A stretch of 64,000 nt of DNA from Streptomyces zagrosensis (GCF_014203645.1 NZ_JACHJL010000010.1:274714-338713), one strand, 5' to 3'; counted from the stretch's first letter, positions 42,080-51,253 are shown. Made by a program: numbers and translations. The notes: generated by a model not told the origin, from the sequence alone.

Positions 42080-45000
42080 GTGGCTCGGATACGATTCGGG
42101 GTGCTTGGTCCGCTGGCCGTCTGGACGAGTGACGGAAAGCCGGTGAGAGTCCCTGAACTTAAGGTCAGGGCGTTGCTGGCCGACCTGCTCATGCATCAGG
42201 GAAGGCCGGTTTCTGCAGACCGGCTCGTCGATGATCTATGGGGTGAGGAGCCACCCGGGAACCCGTCCAACACCCTGCAGACCAAGGTCTCCCAGCTGCG
42301 GCGGGCGCTGGAGAAGGCGGAGCCCGGGAGTCGTGATCTTGTGGCGCTCCGACCGGCGGGCTATCTGATGGAGATTGCACCGGACGCGCTGGACGTGGGC
42401 AGGTTCGCCGCTCTGACGGCGCAGGCCCGGTCGACCGAGGACGCTCAGGCCAGAGCAGGGCTGCTGGCCGACGCGCTCGTGCTCTGGCGGGGCCCGGCAT
42501 TCGCCGACTTCCGGGACGAGGAGTTCAGTCAGGCCGCGATCGCGTTGCTGGAAGAGCAGCGGCTGACGTGTCTCGAAGAGCAGGCAGAGGTACGGCTTGA
42601 GCTCGGCGAACACGGCATGCTCGCCGACGAGCTCGGTGATCTGGTCGCGCAGCATCCGCTCAGGGAGCGGCTGCGAGCGGCGCACCTGCGTGCCCTCTAC
42701 CGTGCGGGACGGCAGAACGAGGCGCTCGCCAGCTTCAGTGATCTTCGGGAGCAGCTGGCCGGGGAGCTGGGCCTGGAGCCCTGCCCTGACCTTGCCGCGC
42801 TACACCAGGCGATCCTGGAACAGGACCCGGCACTGGCTCCGGTGCCCGCTCCGGCCACGTCGGCGGCCCGGCCTCGGACCAACCTGCCCGCACCGGTCAC
42901 CTCGCTGATCGGCCGGGAGGGGTCAGTGGCGCGGGTGCGCAAGTTGCTGGACGAGGCCCGGCTGGTCACGCTGACCGGGCCCGGTGGAGTCGGCAAGACC
43001 CGGCTAGCGCTGGAGACCGCCGGGCAGATGAGCTTCTCGGACGGGGTGTGGCTGGTCGAGCTGGCCGGGCAGACCCTGGACGTCGCCGAAGTCGTGGCCG
43101 CCGTGCTCGGGATTCGCGATGACACCGCGACCGGGTCACGTCCTGGGGTGGCACCTGCCTCGCTGGGCGAGCGGCTGGCGGACGCGCTGGGTGGCCAGGA
43201 ACTGCTGCTCGTCCTGGACAACTGCGAGCATGTGATCGATGCGGTGGCCGAGCTGGCCGAGCTGCTGCTGCAGCGGGTTCCTGGGCTCCGCATCCTGGCC
43301 ACCAGCCAAGAGGCACTCGCCATCACCGGTGAGTACCTCGAAGTGGTTCCTTCGCTGCCCGAGGCCGCTGCCGCGGAGCTGTTCATCGCGCGTGCGTCGG
43401 GCTTCACGCCCGACGCTGAGGACTCTCTCGCGATCGCCTCGATCTGCCGTCGGCTGGACGGTCTTCCGCTGGCTTTGGAGCTGGCCGCGACCAAAGTCCG
43501 GGCTTTGGGGGTGCAGAAGCTGTCCTCGCGGTTGGACGACCGGTTCAAGGTGCTGACCGGCAAACGTGGCGGCCCAGACCGCCAGCAGACCCTCCGGGCG
43601 GTGATCGACTGGAGCTGGGAGCTGCTCACCGAACCGGAGCACATCGTGTTGCGGCGGCTGGCCGTCCATGCGGGCGGCTGCACGTTGGAAGCCGCCGAGC
43701 AGGTGTGCGCCGGACCTGATTTGGACGTCCTGGACCTGCTGACCCGGCTGGTCGACCGTTCGCTGGTCGTCTTCGCCGGCGGTCGCTATCGGCTGCTCGA
43801 ATCGGTGGCGGCCTACTGCCGCGAACGTCTCCAAGAGGTTGGCGAGTTCGATCTGATCCAGCTGCGGCACGCCACTTTCTACACCGAGCTCGCCGAAGAG
43901 GCCGAGCCGCACCTGCGGGGCCGCGACCAGCGCAGATGGCTGCGGTTGCTGGACGCCGAGGCCGCCAACCTGCAGGGCGCGGCGCAGACGGAGCTCGCCG
44001 TGCGCCTGGTCAACGCGGCGTCCTGGTACTGGTTCCTGCGCGGACGCCACCGGGAGGCGCACAGGTCGCTGACCCTGGCCGGCTCCGAAGATCCCGTGAC
44101 CCGCGCCTGGCACGCCGGATTCGCGATCCTCGTCGGTGACGGCACCGACCTCGGCCAGCACAGCCGCACGGCCTTGAGCGCCTTCGATGGAGTCGGCGCC
44201 CCCGAGCACCGGGCACGTGCGGAATGGTTCCTGGGCCTGGCCCATCTGCATTTCGGCGACGTGGCCACCGGCGCCGATCTGATCGGCAAGGCGCTGACGA
44301 CCTTCCGGGCGCTGGACGACCGCTGGGGAGTGGCCGCCGCACTGGCCGGCCGGGCCAAGCTGGCCATGTTCCGAGGCGACCTTCCGGCGGCCGAACGCGA
44401 CGGCACCCAGAGCATCGCCCTCTTCGAGGACATCGGCGACCGCTGGGGTCTGCTTCAAGCCTCGGACATGCTCGGCTACCTGGCCGAGGTGACCGGCGAC
44501 TACGACCGCGCGTCCCGGCTGCATCGCGAGGGCCTGCGCATCGCCGAGGAACTCCACCTGTGGACGGACGTCTCCTACCGGCTTTCCAGCCTCGGCCGGA
44601 TCACGCTGCTCACCGGCGACTTCGCCAGATCCAAGGAGTTCCACGAGCGCGGCATGCGCCTGGCCGCAGAGCAGTCCAACCAGTTCGCCGAAGAGTTCGC
44701 CCGAGTCGGCCTCGCCCTCGGCGCCCGCCGCCAAGGCGACCTCGACCTGGCCGAGACCCAACTCCGCGACTCGCTGGCATGGAACCGGCGCCTCGAAGCC
44801 GACTTCGGCGTCCCTTTCTACGGCGTCACCCTGCTCCTCGCCGAACTCGGCTTCATCGCCGAACTCCGCGGCGACCTCCCCCGCGCCCGCTCGCTCCACC
44901 AGGAAGGCCTCGCCGCAGCCCGCAAGATCGACGACCCACGAGCGATCGCGCTGGCCCTCGAAGGCATGGCCGGTGCCCAAACGGCCGCCGCCGAAACAGC

Positions 45001-45202
45001 CCGCCTCCTCGGAATGGCGACCACACTCCGCGAATCCATCGGAGCTCCACTGCCCCCAGCAGAACGCGGCGACACAGACCGCATCTCCGCCCGAGCCCGC
45101 AGCATCCTGGGGGAGAATGCCTACGCCGTCCACTACACCGAAGGCGCCGATCTCGGTCCAGCAGAACTTCCTTTCAGCGCAATGCCGACCAGGGCCGGCT
45201 AG
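42080..45202 (+). CDS. AfsR/SARP-type regulator with BTAD, NB-ARC ATPase and TPR domains
   Basis: The ~1040-residue protein has an OmpR-like winged helix (residues 1-95: IRFGVLGPLAVW...LLMHQGRPVSADRLVDDLWGE), a bacterial transcriptional activation domain (~96-250), a P-loop ATPase (GPGGVGKTRLALETAG near residue 300, LLLVLDNCEHV as Walker B) and a C-terminal TPR region (~640-1000). These are the parts of AfsR-family activators of secondary metabolism. The GTG at 42080 fits the family start; a GTG at 42017 is possible. It is divergent from the oxidoreductase fusion, its likely target. Confidence 0.9.
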   Translation: MARIRFGVLGPLAVWTSDGKPVRVPELKVRALLADLLMHQGRPVSADRLVDDLWGEEPPGNPSNTLQTKVSQLRRALEKAEPGSRDLVALRPAGYLMEIAPDALDVGRFAALTAQARSTEDAQARAGLLADALVLWRGPAFADFRDEEFSQAAIALLEEQRLTCLEEQAEVRLELGEHGMLADELGDLVAQHPLRERLRAAHLRALYRAGRQNEALASFSDLREQLAGELGLEPCPDLAALHQAILEQDPALAPVPAPATSAARPRTNLPAPVTSLIGREGSVARVRKLLDEARLVTLTGPGGVGKTRLALETAGQMSFSDGVWLVELAGQTLDVAEVVAAVLGIRDDTATGSRPGVAPASLGERLADALGGQELLLVLDNCEHVIDAVAELAELLLQRVPGLRILATSQEALAITGEYLEVVPSLPEAAAAELFIARASGFTPDAEDSLAIASICRRLDGLPLALELAATKVRALGVQKLSSRLDDRFKVLTGKRGGPDRQQTLRAVIDWSWELLTEPEHIVLRRLAVHAGGCTLEAAEQVCAGPDLDVLDLLTRLVDRSLVVFAGGRYRLLESVAAYCRERLQEVGEFDLIQLRHATFYTELAEEAEPHLRGRDQRRWLRLLDAEAANLQGAAQTELAVRLVNAASWYWFLRGRHREAHRSLTLAGSEDPVTRAWHAGFAILVGDGTDLGQHSRTALSAFDGVGAPEHRARAEWFLGLAHLHFGDVATGADLIGKALTTFRALDDRWGVAAALAGRAKLAMFRGDLPAAERDGTQSIALFEDIGDRWGLLQASDMLGYLAEVTGDYDRASRLHREGLRIAEELHLWTDVSYRLSSLGRITLLTGDFARSKEFHERGMRLAAEQSNQFAEEFARVGLALGARRQGDLDLAETQLRDSLAWNRRLEADFGVPFYGVTLLLAELGFIAELRGDLPRARSLHQEGLAAARKIDDPRAIALALEGMAGAQTAAAETARLLGMATTLRESIGAPLPPAERGDTDRISARARSILGENAYAVHYTEGADLGPAELPFSAMPTRAG

Positions 45203-45395
45203 CGCATGTACAGGCCCCCGGCCGGACCGCCGTCGAAGACCATCTCCATCTTGTTGCCGCCACGGGACGTGTCGTTGTCAGGGCTGCTTACCGCCCTCCC
45301 GCGCGTCTCCGCGATCGGGCTGCCCTCAGCTTCACCGGCAGCTGCAGGCCGCCCTCGACCAGGTCCGCGCGGGCCGCGCCAAGGTCCTGCTCACC

Positions 45396-45692
45396 GTGAC
45401 CGTCCGAGGGACCGCGGTAGCTGTAGCTGCGGTTGGGCTGGTGGCGTTCACCGCCACCGCGGCGGATGCCACGTCGGTCATCGGCTTCGGCGACAGCACG
45501 AACGACAACCAGTGTGCCAACAGCGGCTCGGCCCACGTCGCCAGCGCACAGCACACGTCCGGCGGTGTGGTGTCCAATCTCCTCGCCCTGCCGTTTTCCG
45601 CGCCGGCCAACCAGTGCGGCGACCTGGGCTTGCCCAAGGAAGACAAGGCTGAACAGCCCGCGGAGAACGCCCACATCGACATTGCTGAATGA
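45396..45692 (+). CDS. Small secreted chaplin-like protein
   Basis: About 98 residues: a signal peptide (RGTAVAVAAVGLVAFTATAADA, cleavage likely after ADA) and a mature part with only two cysteines. HTSGGVVSNLLALPFSAPAN, ending in QCGDLG, resembles the second half of a chaplin domain (HSPGVLSGN...P.NVCGN), the amyloid-forming surface proteins of aerial hyphae. The domain is incomplete and the tail is acidic. The GTG start is a guess; in-frame codons continue upstream. Confidence 0.5.
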   Translation: MTVRGTAVAVAAVGLVAFTATAADATSVIGFGDSTNDNQCANSGSAHVASAQHTSGGVVSNLLALPFSAPANQCGDLGLPKEDKAEQPAENAHIDIAE

Positions 45693-45722
45693 GCGACCCG
45701 CCTGGCGGCTTCGCTCGCACCC

Positions 45723-45744
45723 GTACGTCATCTCGGTGACGTAC
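45723..45744 (+). terminator. Hairpin after the chaplin-like gene
   Basis: GTACGTCA and TGACGTAC form an 8-bp stem with a 6-nt loop, 31 bp after the stop. The remaining ~460 bp up to the cyclodipeptide synthase gene hold no recognised gene. Confidence 0.5.
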
Positions 45745-46210
45745 TGAGGCGACGACGACCAGGAGCACGCCGCGCCGACGCTTTCGGCGCCGTTCGTGGC
45801 ACCTTTCTACTCTCCGGTCCTGAACCCCGGCCGAGAGGTGCGGCGTACGTCAAGCGCAGCCTGGCCCAATCTTGCCGCCATCGCTCTTCACCGTCTCGGG
45901 CAGTCATCCGCAACCGGTTCGCTTTCAGTGCCGGCCCGAGGTACATAGCCCAGCCCTGCCGATGCGGGCGCTCGGGCTGCAGCGAAACGGATTCGTCGGC
46001 CATGGCCGTGGGGGCTGCGGTAGCCCTCTGGCTGGTGCTGGACCAGCTCGGCGCGGTGAGGCGGACTGGCGCGCGGATGCCAGGTTCTGCACCGCGTATT
46101 GACACTGATTCTTCTTCGCCGAGCCGAAGACCCCCGAATGCGTCAGCAACGCTGATCTCGGTGTTTTCGTGGTGCGGTGGAGGGGGTCGGAAGCAACGGG
46201 AGGCAATGCG

Positions 46211-46888
46211 ATGGGTTGCGCTCTGGTCGAGGTGGAACCGTGCAGTGACAACTGCGCCCGCATCCTGGCCGGACGGGAGCACATCGTCTTGATGGTCAGC
46301 CCCGGCAACCCCTACTTCTCGGCTGCCCGTTTGACCGTCCTGTTGCGGTGGGCCGTTGAGGAGATGAAGGGCGCCGACGTGGTGATGTCCGATCTGCAGA
46401 TGACCACAGCCACCTACCTCGGCCAGGGACGTCCGCGCAGGGAAGCGTGCAGGAAGGCGCGGGCGGACGTCAGACAGATGGCTTCGCGTATTCGCCGTGC
46501 CCGGGAATCCGTAAAAGGCTGGGACATTCGTGTCAGCGAGTTCGGAGACTGGGCTTACCATCCTGAGTACCGCCGGGCACACGCCTACATCCAGCGAGCG
46601 ATCCACCATCCCGATTACCGGCCGCTCTACCGCCAGGGCACCCGCGAAGCCCTCAAGGCCCGGATGCCCAAGGGCTGGGAGCCGACCGAAGAACAGATCG
46701 ACACCGGACTCCTGCACAGCGAGAAGGCGCTGCCATTTACCATCAACGCCGCAGGAATCCTCGCTGTACCAGAAGCGGTCGTCGCTTACAGCCGGCCGGC
46801 GTCACAGGCTAGGTACTTCTTCACCGACGGCTCCGCATTCCGTGCCTTTCCCGGCCAGGGATACATCGGGCTGCGAGTACGCGCATAG
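46211..46888 (+). CDS. tRNA-dependent cyclodipeptide synthase
   Basis: The 225-residue protein fits the CDPS family, which joins two aminoacyl groups from charged tRNAs into a diketopiperazine. The active-site loop HIVLMVSPGNPYFS matches AlbC's ALIGISAGNSYFS, with catalytic Ser at residue 30 and the Asn of the NYH subfamily retained. The basic helix REACRKARADVRQMASRIRRARES fits the tRNA-binding patch. Glu171 aligns with AlbC Glu182 and Tyr193 with Tyr202. AlbC Tyr178 appears to be Leu167, and the His after Tyr202 is Ser. The ATG at 46211 has GGGAGG 7 nt upstream. Amino acid specificity cannot be read. A cupin gene follows. Confidence 0.82.
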   Translation: MGCALVEVEPCSDNCARILAGREHIVLMVSPGNPYFSAARLTVLLRWAVEEMKGADVVMSDLQMTTATYLGQGRPRREACRKARADVRQMASRIRRARESVKGWDIRVSEFGDWAYHPEYRRAHAYIQRAIHHPDYRPLYRQGTREALKARMPKGWEPTEEQIDTGLLHSEKALPFTINAAGILAVPEAVVAYSRPASQARYFFTDGSAFRAFPGQGYIGLRVRA

Positions 46889-47117
46889 GGTGCCCCACCA
46901 GTGCAAGCCGTTGAGCTGAGGTGTACGCGGCAGGGCTCGCCGGATGCGGCCCGATGACTGGCTGTGCCGTGAGGAGCCACCGCGAAGACCTGAGCCACGC
47001 TGCCGGCCGCCGGACGAACGGCTGCCGGGCGGCGTTCGGGGAAGCAGTGCGGCCCATCGGGTGAGGCGCGCCTCGTGGCGTCAGCCGGCCCGTCGCACCG
47101 TCGTAGACCCTGGGCAT

Positions 47118-48032
47118 ATGACTTCGACAACCACCCTTGACCGGGCCGCGCGGTCCGCGACGAAGCCGGCCCCTCCCTTCTACATCACCAGGCAGGAAGA
47201 GCGGCGGCTTCGCATGAAGGCCGAGCGGTTGTCTCCGTCACTGGTCATCGATCAGCCATCGTCCTTCGATGAGTACACCCGCCAGCTGATGGTGCCGCCC
47301 GCGGTGATGGACCTGGCCCGCAAGGCATCCGGGATCCGCCTGGCCACCTGGGAGGTCCAGGCCATCCGCGAACTCCTTGACCCCGGCACGGGCTCGGAGG
47401 ACCGGTCCGAACGCCCCCGCCTGCTGCGCGAGATCCTCATCGCGAAGGCCGCAGCCGACCCCAGCCACCCGCCCTACATCCGCGTGGCCTGCACAGGCCG
47501 CGGCCTGTACGACGACAGGGCACGCGCCTTCGGCCACGACACCGACACCGACGCCGACCTGGTCGGCTCCCCTGTAGTGCTAGAAATCTGGCCCGCCCAG
47601 CACTACTCCCCGATGCACTCCCACGGACAGACCACCGGCATCATCCACTGCCTCGCCGGACAACTGGACGTCATGTCCTACAGCCACCTGTCCTGGGACG
47701 CCGAAAAACGCGGCCTGGCCACTCTCACCCCCGGCCGCTGTGCCTGGCTAACCAAGGAGACCTACGCCGTCCACAAAGTGTTCTGCCCCATGGACGGCGG
47801 CCCGCAGCCCACCCCGCTGCTCAACGACACCGGTGACTTCGCCGCCAGCTTCCACGTCTACCTCAACGAGGACGAACTCACCCTGGACGCCTACGAACCC
47901 TCGGTTCTCTCCCGGGATAAATTTCATTACATCCACGAACACACCCACATGGAGAGCATCTTCGAAACCTACTCCGACCTGTCCTGGACCGCCCTGCGCA
48001 AGGCACTCGTCGACGTCGCCGCCCGCTGGTGA
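47118..48032 (+). CDS. Cysteine dioxygenase-like cupin protein
   Basis: The 304-residue protein has a cysteine dioxygenase-type cupin in its second half. HYSPMHSHGQTTGIIHCLAG carries the first two iron ligands (His167, His169) and a Cys at 178 near the CDO crosslink position. SFHVYLNEDE supplies the third His (246), as in SLHLYSPP of CDO. The N-terminal ~115 residues are helical. Known relatives oxidise thiols with a non-haem iron. It follows the cyclodipeptide synthase by 229 bp on the same strand and could tailor the diketopiperazine, an inference from position only. The ATG start has only a weak ribosome binding site. Confidence 0.75.
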   Translation: MTSTTTLDRAARSATKPAPPFYITRQEERRLRMKAERLSPSLVIDQPSSFDEYTRQLMVPPAVMDLARKASGIRLATWEVQAIRELLDPGTGSEDRSERPRLLREILIAKAAADPSHPPYIRVACTGRGLYDDRARAFGHDTDTDADLVGSPVVLEIWPAQHYSPMHSHGQTTGIIHCLAGQLDVMSYSHLSWDAEKRGLATLTPGRCAWLTKETYAVHKVFCPMDGGPQPTPLLNDTGDFAASFHVYLNEDELTLDAYEPSVLSRDKFHYIHEHTHMESIFETYSDLSWTALRKALVDVAARW

Positions 48033-48089
48033 ACACCGCAGGAACAAGGTAGATCGGCGGCGCTGGGCACAGCGGTACAGCTACTGGCG

Positions 48090-48951
48090 GCTCGCGTATT
48101 CCACTGTCACCGGTTCTCCCAACACGCCCACTTCGGCCAGGCGCAGTTTGCGGTGATGTCGTCGTTCGGGCCATTGGTGTGTGCGGGGACGGTCGATCTG
48201 TCCGGTGCGGGGTTCGATGTACCGGTGACGCTGGAAATCGCGGCGGGCGCGGTGCGCTGCGAGAGGACCCGGTGTGAGTCAACGGCGACCTTACGCTAGC
48301 GCTACGCCACCGCAGACCTCAGTCACGCGGTGCTGTCCTTCCCCGTGGCGGTCACCGCCCACCCTGCTCCCTTCACCAGCCTCGGCAAGGCGGTGGACGA
48401 AAGCCTGCTGGCCGGGGCAGGCGCCAAGAGCAGCGTGCGGGTGGTCTCGGTACGCGAAGTGGACGCCGCGCACCTGGTCCTAACCGACACCGACCTGACC
48501 GACTGCCTGTTCTCCGGGGCCTTCCACCTCGACCCATCCCGCCTGGAGCGAGCGTAGGCTGCTGTGGGCGTACTGGCTGGTATTCGGTTACGGCCTGCGC
48601 GCCTCTCGGGCCCTCGGCTGGCTGGCTCTCGCGATGATGACCACGGTCCTGCTGATAATGGGCCTCGGGCTGCCGAACGAGTCACCGAAGCAGGAGATCG
48701 TCCGAGAGCGGGTCGATGGCGGATGGAAGGCTGTCGTCGCCGAACCGGGCCCGAAGAACCCGACCGGCGACCGCTTCACCAGCAAGCGGGCCGAGAAGGC
48801 GCTCAACGTCACGCTGAACTCGGTTGTGTTCCGCTCCAGCGGCCAGGACCTCACCACCTGGGGCACCTATACAGAGATGGCCAGCCGCTTCACCGAGCCC
48901 ATCCTGCTCGCCCTGGCAGCACTCGCCATCCGCAGCCGCATCAAACGCTGA
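48090..48951 (+). pseudogene. Decayed pentapeptide-repeat membrane protein
   Basis: The sequence reads as one protein only across frame changes. FGQAQFAVMSSFGPLVCAGTVDLSGAGFDVPVTLEI stops at a TAG near 48297, then YATADLSHAVLSFPV and DAAHLVLTDTDLTDCLFSGAFHLD (pentapeptide repeats) stop near 48557. The C-terminal membrane part (LWAYWLVFGYGLRASRALGWLALAMMTT to AALAIRSRIKR) follows in another frame. Streptomyces carries intact versions of this protein type. Function unknown. Confidence 0.7.
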
Positions 48952-49062
48952 CACCCACAAGCACTCCTTTGTTCAGCAAACTGAACGCCGCAGCGATCAT
49001 CCCTGCTCCGCTACTCCCCGCACGCCAAAATAGAGCCGAGTGCAAGCCTGGCGCGTGACGCC

Positions 49063-49340
49063 ATGGCCGCCCGTTCTGTGCGGCCGGCCCACAAAGAGGA
49101 AGCCAAGAGGGCCGGGGCTCACCTATTCAAACCACTGCGGCAGGTCATCGAATCGATCAACCAGACCCTCAAAGGACAGCTCGACCTGGAACGACACCGA
49201 GGCAAAAGCCCGGCCGGGCGGCGGCCCGCGTCCTGTGCCGAATCCTCGCGCTCACAGCAGCAATCTGACACAACGACAAAACCGGACAACCGATCAAGCG
49301 GTCACTGACCGCAACGACACCCCTTGGACTCATTCATCTA
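49063..49340 (+). pseudogene. IS982-like transposase, C-terminal remnant
   Basis: AGAHLFKPLRQVIESINQTLKGQLDLERHRGKSPAG matches the catalytic-Glu end of IS982-type transposases. After a frameshift ARVLCRILALTAAI, then HNDKTGQPIKRSL and LDSFI follow in another frame. Only the last ~90 residues remain. Confidence 0.65.
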
Positions 49341-49344
49341 GGTC

Positions 49345-49661
49345 CAGGGACGACGAGATTCTTCAGGATCTGTACGAGATGGGAGACACCGAGGATTACG
49401 TTTCCTACCCGCAGCCGGGAGGTCTGATCTCCTGAGCGTCGTCCTATTCGGGGGACGCCTTCTACTGGAGGACGAGCCCTGCGGAGCTGGACGCATGGCC
49501 GGTGGTCGTCCGCACGGACAACGCCGACTGGATCGAGTTCCCAGTCGGTGTTGTCGAGTTTTGGCTGGCGTGTACGGGCGCACCATCGACGTGCCGGGCA
49601 TGCCCAGGAACTTCCCAGCGACGACCCGAAGGTGCTGGGCCTGAGCGACCGCATCGACTGA
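49345..49661 (+). pseudogene. SMI1/KNR4 (SUKH) immunity-type protein remnant
   Basis: LYEMGDTEDYVSYPQPGGLI is followed by a TGA (49433) exactly where the family has Trp (GGLxxW), then SSYSGDAFYWRTSP, AELDAWPVVVRTDNADWIEF and PVGVVEF. Near 49558 the frame shifts again to LAGVYGRTIDVPGMPRNFPA. The pattern of Gly-Gly-Leu, Tyr-Trp and final Phe is that of SUKH immunity proteins, which neutralise polymorphic toxins. The N-terminus is missing. Confidence 0.6.
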
Positions 49662-49739
49662 TCGCCTCGCACGCCGCTCGCGTCCACAGCGGGGGATGGT
49701 CCGGTAGCTTCGCGGTCGGCGGCGCGGGGTGATGAGCGA

Positions 49740-49856
49740 TCAGTCGACGGCGCGGAGGAAGCCCCGTGTGGTGCCGAGCGTGTCGGCGGCCCGGCCCATG
49801 GTGTAGGCGGGGTGGTCGTAGTCGTCAAGGCAGTCGAACGAGTCGTCTGCTGTCAT
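49740..49856 (-). pseudogene. Truncated MerR-like regulator
   Basis: A 38-residue frame begins MTADDSFDCLDDYDHPAYTMGRAADTLGTTRGFLRAVD and ends at a stop. The start and the helix-turn-helix (MGRAAxxLGTT) match short MerR-type regulators common in Streptomyces, which normally continue with ~70 more residues. A ribosome binding site (GAGAGG) is present, so a peptide could still be made. Confidence 0.6.
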
Positions 49857-49882
49857 CGCACCTCTCTGTGGAACACGCTGGA

Positions 49883-49913
49883 GGGGCCCTGGTGCCATTG
49901 GCACCAGGGCCCC
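49883..49913. terminator. Perfect 14-bp hairpin upstream of the MerR-like fragment
   Basis: GGGGCCCTGGTGCC and its exact complement flank an ATT loop, 27 bp upstream of the MerR start. It is either a terminator of an upstream transcript or a leader structure of the regulator gene. Confidence 0.65.
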
Positions 49914-50704
49914 GAAGGAACTGCTACACCATCTGCCGGCCCTGAGACTGCGCCGGCCTTCTGTTTCCGCAGACCCGATCAAGATGCTGTCGGGATTGCG
50001 GGGATCGCGGTTGCTCGACCGGAGACCACCTCACTATCGATGTCCTGCGGTACCCGGGCTCGCGACTTCCGCCCGGGCGATCCTGATGGCGCCTGGCTCC
50101 TCCGTTCTTCCCTCTGGGGTCAATCACTTGCTTACTGCTGGTGATGCGTACTGCTCTGTGGCCTACACAGCGCCACTCTTCGGCAGCCAGCCCCGTCGCC
50201 CGTCCTGCATCTGCTCTGGCTTAGAACCCCACTGCCGAACCTCCCGGTGCGCGCGTCCACAGCCGACGCCTTCACCGAGGTGCTGCTCACTCGACTTCAC
50301 TGCTGGGTACTGCGAACTGCACCTACCGAACTGCGGTACTGCTCACGACGGCCTCTAATCACTGCGGGCCATCCAGTCCGGTCGTCAGTCCCGTCGCCGT
50401 CCTGCGACAACGCTGGCTTCGGTACTCCACCACCGGACCGTCCTGCGAACTGCAACTTCGGTACTGCTGCCCGGCAGTTCGCCTCTGCCGGGCCTTGTCG
50501 ATCTCAGCTACGAGAGAAACCATAACCACACCACTGGCTAATGTCTACTCCAGCCGACATAGATTTCCGAGTATTCGGTGGTGAGGTAATCGACCTCGAA
50601 CAGTGGTGAAGGGGGGAGCGAACCGGGTTGACGGGCCGCGTCCGGGGCACAAGCCCCAGACGCACAGGACCGGGCATTGACGATCCAGAGACCGGGGGAA
50701 CCTG
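49914..50704. other. Long noncoding stretch of lower GC with degenerate repeats
   Basis: No gene was recognised in about 790 bp. The sequence is less GC-rich than its surroundings and is full of GTACTGC, CTTCGG and CGTCCTGC words. An imperfect repeat of about 50 bp starts at 50188 and 50386 (CAGyCCCGTCGCC, CGTCCTGC, CTGGCTT). It could be a decayed locus or an RNA. Confidence 0.5.
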
Positions 50705-51091
50705 ATGGACACGATGAGCGTCAACGTCGCAACCCTCCGCTCCGCGACCTCCGTCGCCGGCGCACGCGAGAGCACCCGGGACTTCCTCGACGGGCTCGTA
50801 CCGGCGATTGCGGCCGAAGCCTCCGACGCCGCGGTGCTGGTCGTCTCGGAGCTCGTCACCAACGCCCTGCGTCACGGCGGCGAGACCTGCACCCTGGAGC
50901 TGACCGGGCACCCGGGTACCATCGAGGTGGCCGTACACGACCCCAGTCCGCAGGCCCCGCGCATGCGCACCCCCGACCTGAGCGGCGAAACCGGAGGCTT
51001 CGGCTGGCCCATGGTCAACCGCCTGGCGCGCGCCACCGCCGTGAACCGCCAGGCGGACGGCAAAACCGTAAGTGCCCTCCTCGCTCGGTAG
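50705..51091 (+). CDS. RsbW-like ATP-binding protein (HATPase_c_2)
   Basis: The 128-residue protein is a single GHKL ATPase domain of the anti-sigma/SpoIIAB type: SELVTNALRHGG is the N box, VAVHDPSPQAP the first glycine region and GGFGWPMVNRLA the second. Streptomyces encodes many of these small kinases, whose partners are anti-anti-sigma factors or DNA-binding proteins; none is adjacent. The ATG at 50705 has GGGGGAA upstream. Confidence 0.85.
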   Translation: MDTMSVNVATLRSATSVAGARESTRDFLDGLVPAIAAEASDAAVLVVSELVTNALRHGGETCTLELTGHPGTIEVAVHDPSPQAPRMRTPDLSGETGGFGWPMVNRLARATAVNRQADGKTVSALLAR

Positions 51092-51253
51092 CGTCCGGGC
51101 GCCGACGCCCACCGGCTCTCCCGCTTTGCTGTGGCGCAACTTCGGGCGTTCCGGTGCCTGCACCTGCCGACGAAGAACCGAAGCTGCGATGTCGGGCCGG
51201 GGCGTTACTGCGAGGGGCGGGGCTCGGTGTCACAGATGAACCCGCCTGGGAAG

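Noticed and set aside
41996..42196. Extension of the FMN reductase fusion to 42196
   Set aside because: The added residues show no flavodoxin similarity and would overlap the divergent AfsR start region. The ATG at 41995 has a good ribosome binding site.
43136..45133. 665-codon minus-strand frame opposite the AfsR-like gene
   Set aside because: It is the antisense frame of a clear regulator, without any recognisable motif; such shadows are normal at this GC content.
45728..46717. 329-codon minus-strand frame across the CDPS upstream region
   Set aside because: It runs antisense to the cyclodipeptide synthase, and its composition changes abruptly; no motif.
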